Assembly: GCA_964527205.1 (NCBI GenBank)
Contig: CAZGQG010000006.1
Span: forward strand, 19,154-83,153
Length of the DNA: 64,000 bases
Source of the DNA: JARICQ01 sp964527205
GTDB taxonomy: Bacteria; Bacillota; Clostridia; Tissierellales; Tissierellaceae
Reading direction: 5' to 3'
Shown here: piece after piece, positions 35,144-42,311 of the stretch
Position numbering within the stretch: position 1 is the first letter of the stretch
How the letters are laid out: every line of letters begins with the position of its first letter
Notes under the pieces: model-generated
Databases searched by the model: none
What the model was told of the DNA's origin: nothing
What the model saw: the letters and a program-made list of their open reading frames with translations, nothing else
Translations under genes and position numbers: made by a program

Positions 35144-35485
35144 CTATTCTTTATTTTCTATTAATTTTTGTTTTAAACTTTGAAATACATGATCTATAGC
35201 CATTATTGGATGATGGATAAGCATTCTAGGACCAGAGAACCTCATAACTTCCCTGATAGAATCTCTCATTTCCTCATTAAAACAATGGACCTTACAGTTG
35301 CTACAGTAGGTCTTGTCCTCCATATAGGGACAGTGATCTATCCTATGTATGGAGTAATCTAAAAGCTCCTTACAAGAGCTACAGAGGGTCTCTCCCTCAT
35401 GCTTATGATCACAGTATATCCTAATCATAAGCTCTATAACTTCTTTTTCCTTATTTCTTTTATTTTCAATATGATTTTTTTCCAA
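35144..35485 (-). CDS. YgbA-type 'nitrous oxide-stimulated promoter' family protein
   Basis: 113-residue cysteine-rich protein of the YgbA_NO family, whose E. coli member is induced by nitric oxide through NsrR. Visible cysteine and histidine clusters are YCDHKH, LCSSCKELLDYSIHRIDHCPY and YCSNCKVHCF, followed by MRFSGPRMLIHHPIMAIDH, the conserved C-terminal block. It probably binds a metal or Fe-S centre; the reaction is unknown. The start is TTG at 35485 after AAGGTGG. Together with hcp, about 1.3 kb away, it makes this a nitrosative-stress neighbourhood. The GTAACATATGTTAC element is not visible upstream. Confidence 0.88.
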   Translation of the reverse strand: MEKNHIENKRNKEKEVIELMIRIYCDHKHEGETLCSSCKELLDYSIHRIDHCPYMEDKTYCSNCKVHCFNEEMRDSIREVMRFSGPRMLIHHPIMAIDHVFQSLKQKLIENKE

Positions 35486-35652
35486 TTTTATACCACCTTA
35501 GTGAATATAGTCTCCTTTTATAGTATAAGTTTAACATAATCAAGGATTAAATCCACTAATATCTTGTTTATATAGTTGAGAATTAAAATAATTCGGAGCA
35601 AATATAGTCTGAGTATTTATGCTATAATCTATAAATATAAGGGAGGGATAAA

Positions 35653-35910
35653 ATGGAGCCAATAATTAAAATAAGAAATTTAAGCAAGTCCTACGGATCC
35701 AACAGAGTCCTTAAGGATGTAAATCTAGAAATTAATAAGGGAGAACTAATAGGCTATATAGGTCCAAATGGAGCAGGAAAGAGTACAACAGTGAAGATAA
35801 TGCTAGGACTTATAGAAGACTACAGCGGAGATATAGAGATATTTGGTGATAATATAAGGGACAAGGGAGTAGAATATAAAAGAAAAATAGGATATGTACC
35901 AGAAGCTTAA
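35653..35910 (+). pseudogene. ABC transporter ATPase, truncated after 85 codons
   Basis: The N-terminal third of an ABC-2 type ATPase: IKIRNLSKSYGSNRVLKDVNL, Walker A GPNGAGKST near residue 38-46, and KIGYVPEA where the Q-loop region begins. It stops right after VPEA, lacking the signature, Walker B and H-loop. Normal length is about 230-300 residues. Immediately downstream the sequence reads as the middle of a permease in another frame, so several hundred bases are missing at about 35903-35912 (an AAGCTT is at the junction). The nearby assembly gap makes misassembly more likely than a genuine deletion. AAGGGAGG precedes the ATG. Confidence 0.8.
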
Positions 35911-36600
35911 ATCTGAAATTATATCCAAATCTAGGCTTTGCACTTATATTTCCCCTTCTTATGATGATAAGTGGGGGTATAGATGATTTAAGAGGCTTGG
36001 AGGCTTCCTATGCATACTTATTTATCTATATGATAGGTTTAAGCATTCCCACCATAATCAATCTCCTAGCCTATTCAGAAAATCACAGGGCCTCATCCCT
36101 NNNNNNNNNNNNNNNNNNNNNNNNNNNNNNNNNNNNNNNNNNNNNNNNNNNNNNNNNNNNNNNNNNNNNNNNNNNNNNNNNNNNNNNNNNNNNNNNNNNN
36201 TTCCCACCATAATCAATCTCCTAGCCTATTCAGAAAATCACAGGGCCTCATCCCTGTATTTATTATCCTATCCCTAGTTTTTTACCTTATATTTAAGGGT
36301 CAGGTTATCATTCATCTATTAATAGCCTATCTAGCCATACTCCTAAGTGTGTGGGTAATATTTAAGATGGGTAAAAAGTCCCTACCCTTTTCCAAGGATT
36401 TTGCTATGATAGGAGATAGGGGTGGGATAGGAACTGTTTTTCTCACTATGCTTGTATATGGAAGCCTGGCAGGTCTTGATTTTGGATTTAGTCTAATAAA
36501 CTATGGTGAATATATATATCTAGTATTATTAATAATTGCCAATATATATGTTTGGGAACATGGATTTAGAGATATAAATATAAAAGGGATAAAAATATAA
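35904..36600 (+). pseudogene. ABC transporter permease fragments around an assembly gap
   Basis: From 35904 the frame reads SLNLKLYPNLGFALIFPLLMMISGG and then IYMIGLSIPTIINLLAYSENHRASS up to the gap. After the gap a different frame reads PVFIILSLVFYLIFKG through LIAYLAILLSVWVIFKMGKKSLPFSKDF to a stop at 36598-36600. Together these look like the C-terminal half of a multi-spanning permease partner of the ATPase upstream. The N-terminus is absent, and the two pieces are out of frame even if the 55-bp duplicate is merged. It cannot be read as an intact gene here. Confidence 0.7.
36046..36255. repeat. 100-N assembly gap flanked by identical 55-bp sequences
   Basis: 36046-36100 and 36201-36255 are the same 55 bases in direct orientation, with N at 36101-36200. 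Identical contig ends of exactly this length are what a k=55 assembler leaves when two contigs overlapping by one k-mer are scaffolded. This is most simply an artefact rather than a biological repeat. Confidence 0.85.
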
Positions 36601-36621
36601 AGTTATGAAAGGATGCAGAAT

Positions 36622-37122
36622 ATGATATTGATGTTTGCAGTAGATAATAATTGGAATATAGGCATTGACGGAGGAATGCTAGTTTCTATAAGTAAGGATT
36701 TAAGGAGATTTAGAGAGACCACAGAGGGAAATATAGTTGTAATGGGAAGAAGAACCCTAGAGGCTATTCCAGGAAAGAAAGCTCTTCCCAATAGGGAAAA
36801 TATAGTTGTAACAAGAAACAAGGACTTTAAAGATGAGGGATTTCATCTTTTAAATGATCTGGATAAATTAGATGAGCTAGTAAAAGAGATAGATCCAGAG
36901 GGGAAAATGGAAGTTTTTGTAACAGGAGGAGAGAGCATAGTAAGGCAATTGATGCCAAAGTGCAACAGGGCCTATATAACTAAGATTCTAAAGAGTTATG
37001 ATAAATCAGATACAGCCATACCAAATCTTGATCAAAGCTCAGAATGGAAGGTAGTTGAGGAATCAGAGGTCCATAGTGAGGGAGATATAATGTTTAAATA
37101 TGTAGATTATGAGAGAATATAA
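36622..37122 (+). CDS. folA: Dihydrofolate reductase
   Basis: 166-residue enzyme reducing dihydrofolate with NADPH. Visible blocks are MILMFAVDNNWNIGIDGGMLVSISKDLRRFRETTEGNIVVMGRRTLEAIPG (substrate and cofactor region, with the active-site acidic residue probably in SKDLRRF) and EVFVTGGESIVRQLMP. The start is the ATG at 36622, 9 nt after AAAGG; the upstream in-frame ATG at 36613 directly abuts the ribosome site. thyA is not nearby. It has its own terminator. Confidence 0.92.
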   Translation: MILMFAVDNNWNIGIDGGMLVSISKDLRRFRETTEGNIVVMGRRTLEAIPGKKALPNRENIVVTRNKDFKDEGFHLLNDLDKLDELVKEIDPEGKMEVFVTGGESIVRQLMPKCNRAYITKILKSYDKSDTAIPNLDQSSEWKVVEESEVHSEGDIMFKYVDYERI

Positions 37123-37143
37123 GTTATACTTACAAGAAATTTC

Positions 37144-37170
37144 AAAAGCCAATCCTAGGATTGGCTTTTC
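37144..37170 (+). terminator. Intrinsic terminator of folA
   Basis: 26-bp perfect palindrome centred on ATCCTAGGAT at 37144-37169, with T4 at the 3' edge. Confidence 0.8.
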
Positions 37171-37193
37171 TAGGCCAATAAGAAATTCTTATA

Positions 37194-37202
37194 TGATATA
37201 AT
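37194..37202 (+). promoter_or_regulatory. Extended -10 promoter of the cation efflux gene
   Basis: TGATATAAT gives TG-N-TATAAT, an extended -10 without a recognisable -35. Confidence 0.5.
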
Positions 37203-37235
37203 TATAAAAATAAGATATACAAGGTGGGAAGACAA

Positions 37236-38411
37236 TTGACTAATTTTCTACTTAGATTAGCAAGGGGTAAGAAGGATGGATACACAGATAGGGAAATTAG
37301 ATTTAGGATAGGCTATATGGCTGCTAGTGTAGGACTAGGCATAAATATACTCTTGTCTATAATCAAGCTTATTATAGGTTTTACTATTTCATCTATAGGA
37401 GTTATTGCGGATGGCTTTAACAATCTAACAGATAGTGCCTCCTCTATAATTACCCTTATAGGCTTTAAATTTTCCAGCATGCCTCCAGACAGGGAACATC
37501 CCCATGGTCATGGAAGGATAGAATATATAGCTGCTCTTATAGTAGCTTTTTTAGTTATGTTAGTAGGATTTCAATTTATAATGTCCTCAGCAAGAAGGAT
37601 AATAAATCCAAGTCCAGTAAAATTTGAAATAATTTCCTTCACTATACTTATCTTTTCTATTGGTTTTAAAATTTGGCTAAGTATATTTAATAAAAGAATA
37701 GGAGAGAAAATAAATTCAAAAAGTTTAAAGGCAGCAGGCCTAGATGCTATGGGAGACGTGCTTACTACCAGTGTTGTAGTAGTTTCAGTCCTCCTATCTC
37801 AATTCACCAGCTTGCCCATAGATGGGATTATAGGAGTACTAGTATCAGTTCTAATAATCTATGCAGGCTTTTCCCTAGTTAGAGAGACCATAAGTCCCCT
37901 TATAGGAGAGGCTCCTTCCAGGGAGCTTATAAATGCTATAAATGAAGAAGTCATGTCTTACGATTATATTACAGGTGTACACGACCTGGTTATCCATAGT
38001 TATGGAGAGGGCAATGCAATGGCAGTTATAGACGCAGAATTTCCTGCTAATATTGAAATACTAAAGGTGTATAGGGAAATAATCAAGGCGGAAAGAGAAA
38101 TCGGGGACAAGTACAATCTAACCCTGGTAATTCATATGGATCCTGTAGGAGAAGAATCCCAGGAAAGATATGAACTTAGAAATGAAATCAAACATATAGT
38201 AAAGGCAAATCCCAAATACAAATCCATGCATGACTTTAATATAATTCAAGAAGAAGATGGAGAAATTGCAGAATTTCATATTGTGATTGATGGAAATAAA
38301 TTAGAAAAAGATGAAAATCTAGAAACAGTAAAAAGAGATGTGGAAAGAGTATTAGAGAAAAAATGCAGCAAGATAAGATGTGATGTAATAATAGATATTG
38401 ACTATGATTAA
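37236..38411 (+). CDS. Cation diffusion facilitator (CDF) transporter
   Basis: About 391 residues. Six helices with the metal-site motifs: GVIADGFNNLTDSASS (HxxxD-type site in TM2, here D and N/D) and GLDAMGDVLTTSVVVVSVL in TM5, plus the histidine loop DREHPHGHGRIEY. The C-terminal cytoplasmic domain is about 170 residues, longer than the basic CDF tail and reminiscent of the MamM/YdfM-type two-module tail. The TTG at 37236 is 8 nt after AAGGTGG; the GTG at 37224 lies inside the ribosome site. Likely exports Mn2+, Fe2+ or Zn2+. Confidence 0.92.
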   Translation: MTNFLLRLARGKKDGYTDREIRFRIGYMAASVGLGINILLSIIKLIIGFTISSIGVIADGFNNLTDSASSIITLIGFKFSSMPPDREHPHGHGRIEYIAALIVAFLVMLVGFQFIMSSARRIINPSPVKFEIISFTILIFSIGFKIWLSIFNKRIGEKINSKSLKAAGLDAMGDVLTTSVVVVSVLLSQFTSLPIDGIIGVLVSVLIIYAGFSLVRETISPLIGEAPSRELINAINEEVMSYDYITGVHDLVIHSYGEGNAMAVIDAEFPANIEILKVYREIIKAEREIGDKYNLTLVIHMDPVGEESQERYELRNEIKHIVKANPKYKSMHDFNIIQEEDGEIAEFHIVIDGNKLEKDENLETVKRDVERVLEKKCSKIRCDVIIDIDYD

Positions 38412-38502
38412 AATATCATTTAAATGTAATTAAACTGTAACACTGGGCTCCTTCTTATGTGCTATGATTTATATAAGAAGATGAGTTAAGGAGGGGATTT
38501 AA

Positions 38503-39267
38503 ATGAGAAATGCAAGACTTTTAGCATTGGGATTGGCCTTAATAATAGGATTTAGTCCAGTACTTGCCTATGGAAAGGAAGATCTTGTCAATATTAATGG
38601 AGATAATAAATTAGTATTAGAAGAAGAAACTTACATCGAGTATAAGGGTAAGATTACAGATATTATTAAAGATGAAGAAAAAAACAATATGATGATTCGT
38701 GTGGATGGAGAGGAAAAAAACAAGATAGAAAAAATGATCTTTCATATAAGTGAAGATATGAAGATTTTAAAGGAAGGCAGCAAGGAAATCATAAAAAGAG
38801 ATGATTTAAAGGAAGGGGACCAAATAAGAGCCCGCTATAAAGAAGACACTCCCATGACCATGAGCATACCACCTCAGTTAAGCCCAGATCTTTTATATGT
38901 AGATGAAGGTAAGGACCTAATAAGTAATTTTAATAGGATGATTGTAAAAGGAAAGAATATAAATTTACAAGATAAAATATATAAATCAGCTGATGGAATC
39001 TATATGATAGCTCTTAGACATTTAGCTGAAGAATTAGGCTATGATGTGAAGTGGAATGGAAGAGATAGAAGTGTTGAACTTACAAAGGGAGCTCAGTGGT
39101 CAAAACTAAGCATAGGTAAGGATGAGTACAATTTTGCTAAAATGGCTATAAAACTAGGCAAGGCTCCAGAGATAAAGGATTCCAGGACCTATGTGCCTCT
39201 TAGCTTTATAAAACAAGTATTAAAGCAGGAAATAGAAATAAATGAGGGAATATTGAGGATTAAATAA
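38503..39267 (+). CDS. Secreted protein with copper amine oxidase-like stalk domain
   Basis: 254 residues with a clear Sec signal peptide (residues 1-23, ending VLAYG). The middle (about 40-125) is a beta-rich domain with INGDNKLVLEEETYIEYKGKITDI. The C-terminal 100 residues contain IYMIALRHLAEELGYDVKWNGRDRSVELTKG and RTYVPLSFIKQVLKQEI, the repeat typical of Cu_amine_oxidN1 'stalk' domains on clostridial surface proteins. It is not an amine oxidase: no catalytic domain. AAGGAGGGGA precedes the ATG. Monocistronic. Confidence 0.88.
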   Translation: MRNARLLALGLALIIGFSPVLAYGKEDLVNINGDNKLVLEEETYIEYKGKITDIIKDEEKNNMMIRVDGEEKNKIEKMIFHISEDMKILKEGSKEIIKRDDLKEGDQIRARYKEDTPMTMSIPPQLSPDLLYVDEGKDLISNFNRMIVKGKNINLQDKIYKSADGIYMIALRHLAEELGYDVKWNGRDRSVELTKGAQWSKLSIGKDEYNFAKMAIKLGKAPEIKDSRTYVPLSFIKQVLKQEIEINEGILRIK

Positions 39268-39274
39268 GAAAACT

Positions 39275-39316
39275 AGAAAAAACAGGAGTCATTTTCAAAT
39301 GGCTTCTATTTTTTCT
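39275..39316 (+). terminator. Imperfect intrinsic terminator after the stalk gene
   Basis: A long imperfect hairpin (AGAAAAAACAGGAG paired with CTTCTATTTTTTCT, with mismatches and G-U pairs) closing on CATTT/AAATG. Confidence 0.6.
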
Positions 39317-39382
39317 GTAAAAATCATAGATTTATGTTAAAATGAAAATATATAATAAGAATATAAGGAAGAAGGGGTATAT

Positions 39383-39757
39383 ATGTATGAAGAGTATTCA
39401 ATGAAGGTTATAGAACATTTTATGAGTCCTAGAAATGTAGGTACCATGAATGATGCAGATGCAGTAGGAAAATATGGAGATGTAAAGTGTGGAGATTCGC
39501 TGACTATATATTTAAAGGTTGAAGAGGATATAATTAAAGAGATAAGTTTTCTAGTATTTGGCTGTACAGCAGCTATAGCCACAAGTAGTATGATAACAGA
39601 AATGGCCAAGGGAAAAACAATAGAAGAGGCAGAGAAGATCACTGAAAAGCAGCTAATAGACGCCCTAGATGGCTTGCCACAGAGTAAATTACACTGCTCA
39701 GTACTGGGAGTAAAGGGACTAAGAGCTGCCATAGATGATTACAAGAGCAAAAAATAA
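39383..39757 (+). CDS. IscU/NifU-like Fe-S cluster scaffold
   Basis: 124-residue scaffold on which iron-sulfur clusters are built. Start MYEEYSMKVIEHFMSPRNVG matches the family. Ligand cysteines are C36 (GDVKCGDSL, followed by the conserved D38), C61 (FGCTAAIATSSMITEMAKGK) and C105 (SKLHCSVLG). The usual cysteine desulfurase (iscS/nifS) is not adjacent, so this copy must be served from elsewhere. GAAGAAGGGG precedes the ATG. The AI-2E-like gene follows at 18 bp. Confidence 0.94.
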   Translation: MYEEYSMKVIEHFMSPRNVGTMNDADAVGKYGDVKCGDSLTIYLKVEEDIIKEISFLVFGCTAAIATSSMITEMAKGKTIEEAEKITEKQLIDALDGLPQSKLHCSVLGVKGLRAAIDDYKSKK

Positions 39758-39775
39758 GATGCTAGGGGTGACTAT

Positions 39776-40852
39776 ATGGGGAATAACAAATGGACAAGGA
39801 GATTTATAAATACAGCTCTTATACTGTTGATAGTCTTTCTTTATACCAAGGTAGATGACAGCATAATGCCTGTAATACAAATCATTGGAATGCTTATTAC
39901 ACCTATAATCATAGGAACATTCCTCTATTACGGCCTAAGACCAATAGTAAAGTTTTTATCTGGTAAATTTGGACATAAGGGCTTGTTTTCCTTTTTAACT
40001 ATTCTGCTCTTTTTAGTTTTATTTGTAGTAGTTGTAATATTTGGGGGAGCAGCTGTTAAGTCTCAATTTGAAGATGCCTTTACAATGAATCAAGAGAAGT
40101 TCATAGAGTATAAGGATTTCCTAGATGGAAAGATACAGGAGATAGCGCCAGACTTAAATATATTTGGAACCATCTATGAAAACTTAGAAAAATCTATAAA
40201 AAGTATAAGTAAGGGTCTTGGCACAGGCCTAATGGGAGTGTTTTCATCTATAGGAAACATAGGAACTCAATTAGTACTTGTCTTCTTTATATTGTTTTAT
40301 CTCTTAAAGGATGATGAAGAATTTTTAGAGATTGCCAATAATAAAGTTCCTGACAAGTACAAGGATGAAATATTCTCCATGGAAACTAGGATAAATGAAA
40401 TCCTTACAGCCTATATAAATGGGCAAATGCTTGCAGCCCTAATAATCGGAGTGCTCATGTTTATAGGCTACCTAATAATAGGAATGCCTAACGCACTTTT
40501 AATGGCAGTATTTTCACTTATAATGGCTATCATACCATTTATAGGAGCCTTTTTAGGAGTCCTGCCTGCAGTGCTTATTGCTCTTACAATAAACTTTAGT
40601 CTGGTAATTAAAATTATAATTGTAGCAGTAATAGTCCAGCAGTTAGAGGGAAATGTAATCACACCTAATATTATGGGCAATAAATTAAAGATCCATCCCC
40701 TGGCAGTAATGATTATAGTTATAATAAGTGTTAAATTAATGGGTATACTTGGGGCCTTTATAGGCATACCTCTTTACCTAAGCTTGGTCACTGTGGCTAA
40801 GACAATATACAGAATAGCCAAGGATAGGGATATGGAAAAAACAGGAGCATAG
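39776..40852 (+). CDS. AI-2E-family/PerM-like transporter
   Basis: 358-residue membrane protein with about eight helices. The family pattern is an N-terminal helix pair, a large soluble loop (about 105-160), and the C-terminal block FSLIMAIIPFIGAFLGVLPAVLIAL followed by VVIQQLEGNVITPNIMGNKLKIHPLAVM, diagnostic for PF01594. Substrates of this family are mostly unproven; some members are Na+/H+ exchangers, and AI-2 export is not implied. GGGGTG precedes the ATG. It is probably in one operon with the scaffold gene and the SdpI-like gene. Confidence 0.92.
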   Translation: MGNNKWTRRFINTALILLIVFLYTKVDDSIMPVIQIIGMLITPIIIGTFLYYGLRPIVKFLSGKFGHKGLFSFLTILLFLVLFVVVVIFGGAAVKSQFEDAFTMNQEKFIEYKDFLDGKIQEIAPDLNIFGTIYENLEKSIKSISKGLGTGLMGVFSSIGNIGTQLVLVFFILFYLLKDDEEFLEIANNKVPDKYKDEIFSMETRINEILTAYINGQMLAALIIGVLMFIGYLIIGMPNALLMAVFSLIMAIIPFIGAFLGVLPAVLIALTINFSLVIKIIIVAVIVQQLEGNVITPNIMGNKLKIHPLAVMIIVIISVKLMGILGAFIGIPLYLSLVTVAKTIYRIAKDRDMEKTGA

Positions 40853-40860
40853 AAAGGAAG

Positions 40861-41226
40861 ATGACATTGACAGGATTTAAGGGAATGATCAACCTTATAC
40901 TACCTATAGGATTTATAATATATGGTTTTGTATATTACAAGTTTGCATCTAAAAAATTAAGTAATTTCTTTGGCTATAAGACTGAAAAAACACAGCTTTC
41001 CCAGGAAACTTGGGAATATGGCAATAAGAGGGTTGGAGAAATATGGATGAAGCTAGGAGCTCTCTACACCCTAATAGTACTAGGCTTATTTATTGTAATG
41101 CCCTCAACTAGAGAAAAGGCTAGTATCATAGTAGTAATAATGGCTCTAATAGTAAGCTTTGTTCCTTTTTCCCTAGTTGAAAAGGAAATAAAGGAAAAAT
41201 TTGATGAAGAGGGTAAGGCCAAATAA
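40861..41226 (+). CDS. SdpI-family membrane protein
   Basis: 121 residues with three hydrophobic helices. FFGYKTEKTQLSQETWEYGNKRVGEIWMKLGALY is the conserved SdpI/YhfL cytoplasmic loop (GYRT...W..AN). SdpI itself confers immunity to the SdpC toxin, but most family members have no known role, and no toxin gene is present here. The ATG is 8 bp after the AI-2E-like gene. Confidence 0.82.
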   Translation: MTLTGFKGMINLILPIGFIIYGFVYYKFASKKLSNFFGYKTEKTQLSQETWEYGNKRVGEIWMKLGALYTLIVLGLFIVMPSTREKASIIVVIMALIVSFVPFSLVEKEIKEKFDEEGKAK

Positions 41227-41248
41227 AATAAAATCACATAAAAATGGA

Positions 41249-41297
41249 AGAGAAAGAGATCAAATAGTAAATATTTGATCTCTTTCTCTTTTTTTTG
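41249..41297 (+). terminator. Strong intrinsic terminator before the signalling operon
   Basis: An 18-bp perfect stem (41249-41266 with 41272-41289) followed by T8. It isolates the downstream signalling operon from read-through. Confidence 0.92.
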
Positions 41298-41302
41298 AAA
41301 AA

Positions 41303-41349
41303 AACTAGTCAAGGAGGCTAGGTTCAAAATAGGATTTTTTTGATATTAT
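41303..41349 (+). promoter_or_regulatory. Candidate regulator site and promoter of the signalling operon
   Basis: AACTAG (41303-41308), 9 nt, CTAGGTT (41318-41324), then a candidate -10 TATTAT at 41344-41349. The site centre (41313) is at -43 from the predicted start. The same arrangement precedes the YdjI-type operon at 46868. No good -35 is present, consistent with activation. Confidence 0.6.
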
Positions 41350-41403
41350 TAGAATATAAGCTAAGAAAGTGTGGGATTTATATGCTAGGGGGGAGGTTGG
41401 GAT

Positions 41404-41781
41404 ATGAAAAATATTGTTTTAGTTATTCATAGAAAGCCAATTGCGCAAAGATTGTTACATGAGCTTAGGGATAAGTTAGATATAAATTTAATTTATGAAG
41501 CTGAATATGAGGATGCAATCCTTGACATATATATTCATAATGCCAAACTCCTCCTTATTGAAGCTATGGAAACAGGTTACTATGATCTTGATTATTGTTT
41601 AAAGTTATGTATAAGTCTTAGAAAAGAAATGCCTAGCTGTAAAATAATCCTAATGTGTTCAGAACAAAATACAGATAATATTCAAAAGGTTATAAGAGCC
41701 AAGGAAGAGGATCAAATCCATGATTTTGTCTTCTACGATACTACAATTGAATATCTTGCCTCCAAGTTAATATCTCTTTAA
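41404..41781 (+). CDS. Receiver-like orphan protein A (acidic site replaced by Glu)
   Basis: 125 residues with an alternating beta-alpha pattern like a response-regulator receiver: KNIVLVIHRKPIAQRLL (strand 1, helix 1), AKLLLIEAMETG (strand 3), CKIILMCSEQN (strand 4), HDFVFYD (strand 5). At the phosphoacceptor position strand 3 ends with E53 rather than Asp, and the conserved Lys of strand 5 is absent. It has no output domain. It is a paralogue of the next gene (shared tail DFVFYDTTIEYLASKLISL). GGGGAGG precedes the ATG. I do not recognise a named family; the fold is inferred. Confidence 0.72.
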   Translation: MKNIVLVIHRKPIAQRLLHELRDKLDINLIYEAEYEDAILDIYIHNAKLLLIEAMETGYYDLDYCLKLCISLRKEMPSCKIILMCSEQNTDNIQKVIRAKEEDQIHDFVFYDTTIEYLASKLISL

Positions 41782-41831
41782 TAATAAATTAGATTATAAG
41801 CATGGAAAATTTAAAATGTGAGGTAATTCCT

Positions 41832-42233
41832 ATGAAAAAGATTGCAATAATTACAAGCAATAAAATCTTTGGGCAGAGCTTGGAATCTTCACTTGCTTTG
41901 ATTCTAGGAAACAAGCTTCAATTATTCTTGTTATCCCACTATAGGCAAGCCCTAGTAGATGCGGAAATACTAGAGATTGATCTAGCTATAATTGATATGG
42001 GAATTATGGATGGGATGGAAAATCATATAAAAGAAGAAGAGTTAACCATGACTTTTTTCCAAAATTTAAATAGTGCTTTACCAGATTGCAAAATATTATT
42101 ACTAGTTTCACAAAAGCATATCTTAAGGCAAAAAACTGCAATCCAGGCCAAGGAAAAGAAACTTGTCCAAGACTATGTTTTCTATGATGTATCCTTGCAA
42201 TATTTATCCGCCAAGATCACATCTCTAATTTAG
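41832..42233 (+). CDS. Receiver-like orphan protein B
   Basis: 133 residues, same architecture as the preceding gene: KKIAIITSNKIFGQSLESSLALIL, then IDLAIIDMGIMDG with D55 at the receiver phosphoacceptor position, CKILLLVSQKH, and VQDYVFYDVSLQYLSAKITSLI. The acidic residue is kept here, unlike its neighbour, but the strand-5 Lys is missing in both. Stand-alone, with no DNA-binding domain. The ATG at 41832 is 8 nt after GAGGT; an upstream in-frame ATG at 41802 has no ribosome site. Probably an adaptor or modulator of the kinases encoded downstream. Confidence 0.72.
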   Translation: MKKIAIITSNKIFGQSLESSLALILGNKLQLFLLSHYRQALVDAEILEIDLAIIDMGIMDGMENHIKEEELTMTFFQNLNSALPDCKILLLVSQKHILRQKTAIQAKEKKLVQDYVFYDVSLQYLSAKITSLI

Positions 42234-42255
42234 TGTATTAAAGTAAGGGAGATTA

Positions 42256-42264
42256 TGTTATAAT
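42256..42264 (+). promoter_or_regulatory. Possible internal extended -10 promoter
   Basis: TGTTATAAT (TG-N-TATAAT) between the second receiver-like gene and the 7TM gene, with no clear -35. Confidence 0.35.
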
Positions 42265-42311
42265 ATTATCAAAGAGATCCATATATTTCTTTCATTGGAA
42301 GGAGGATTCCT

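Noticed and set aside
36046..36255. 55-bp direct repeat as a mobile-element target duplication or real tandem repeat
   Set aside because: The copies lie exactly at the two edges of a 100-N gap, which fits overlapping contig ends; no element sequence is present.
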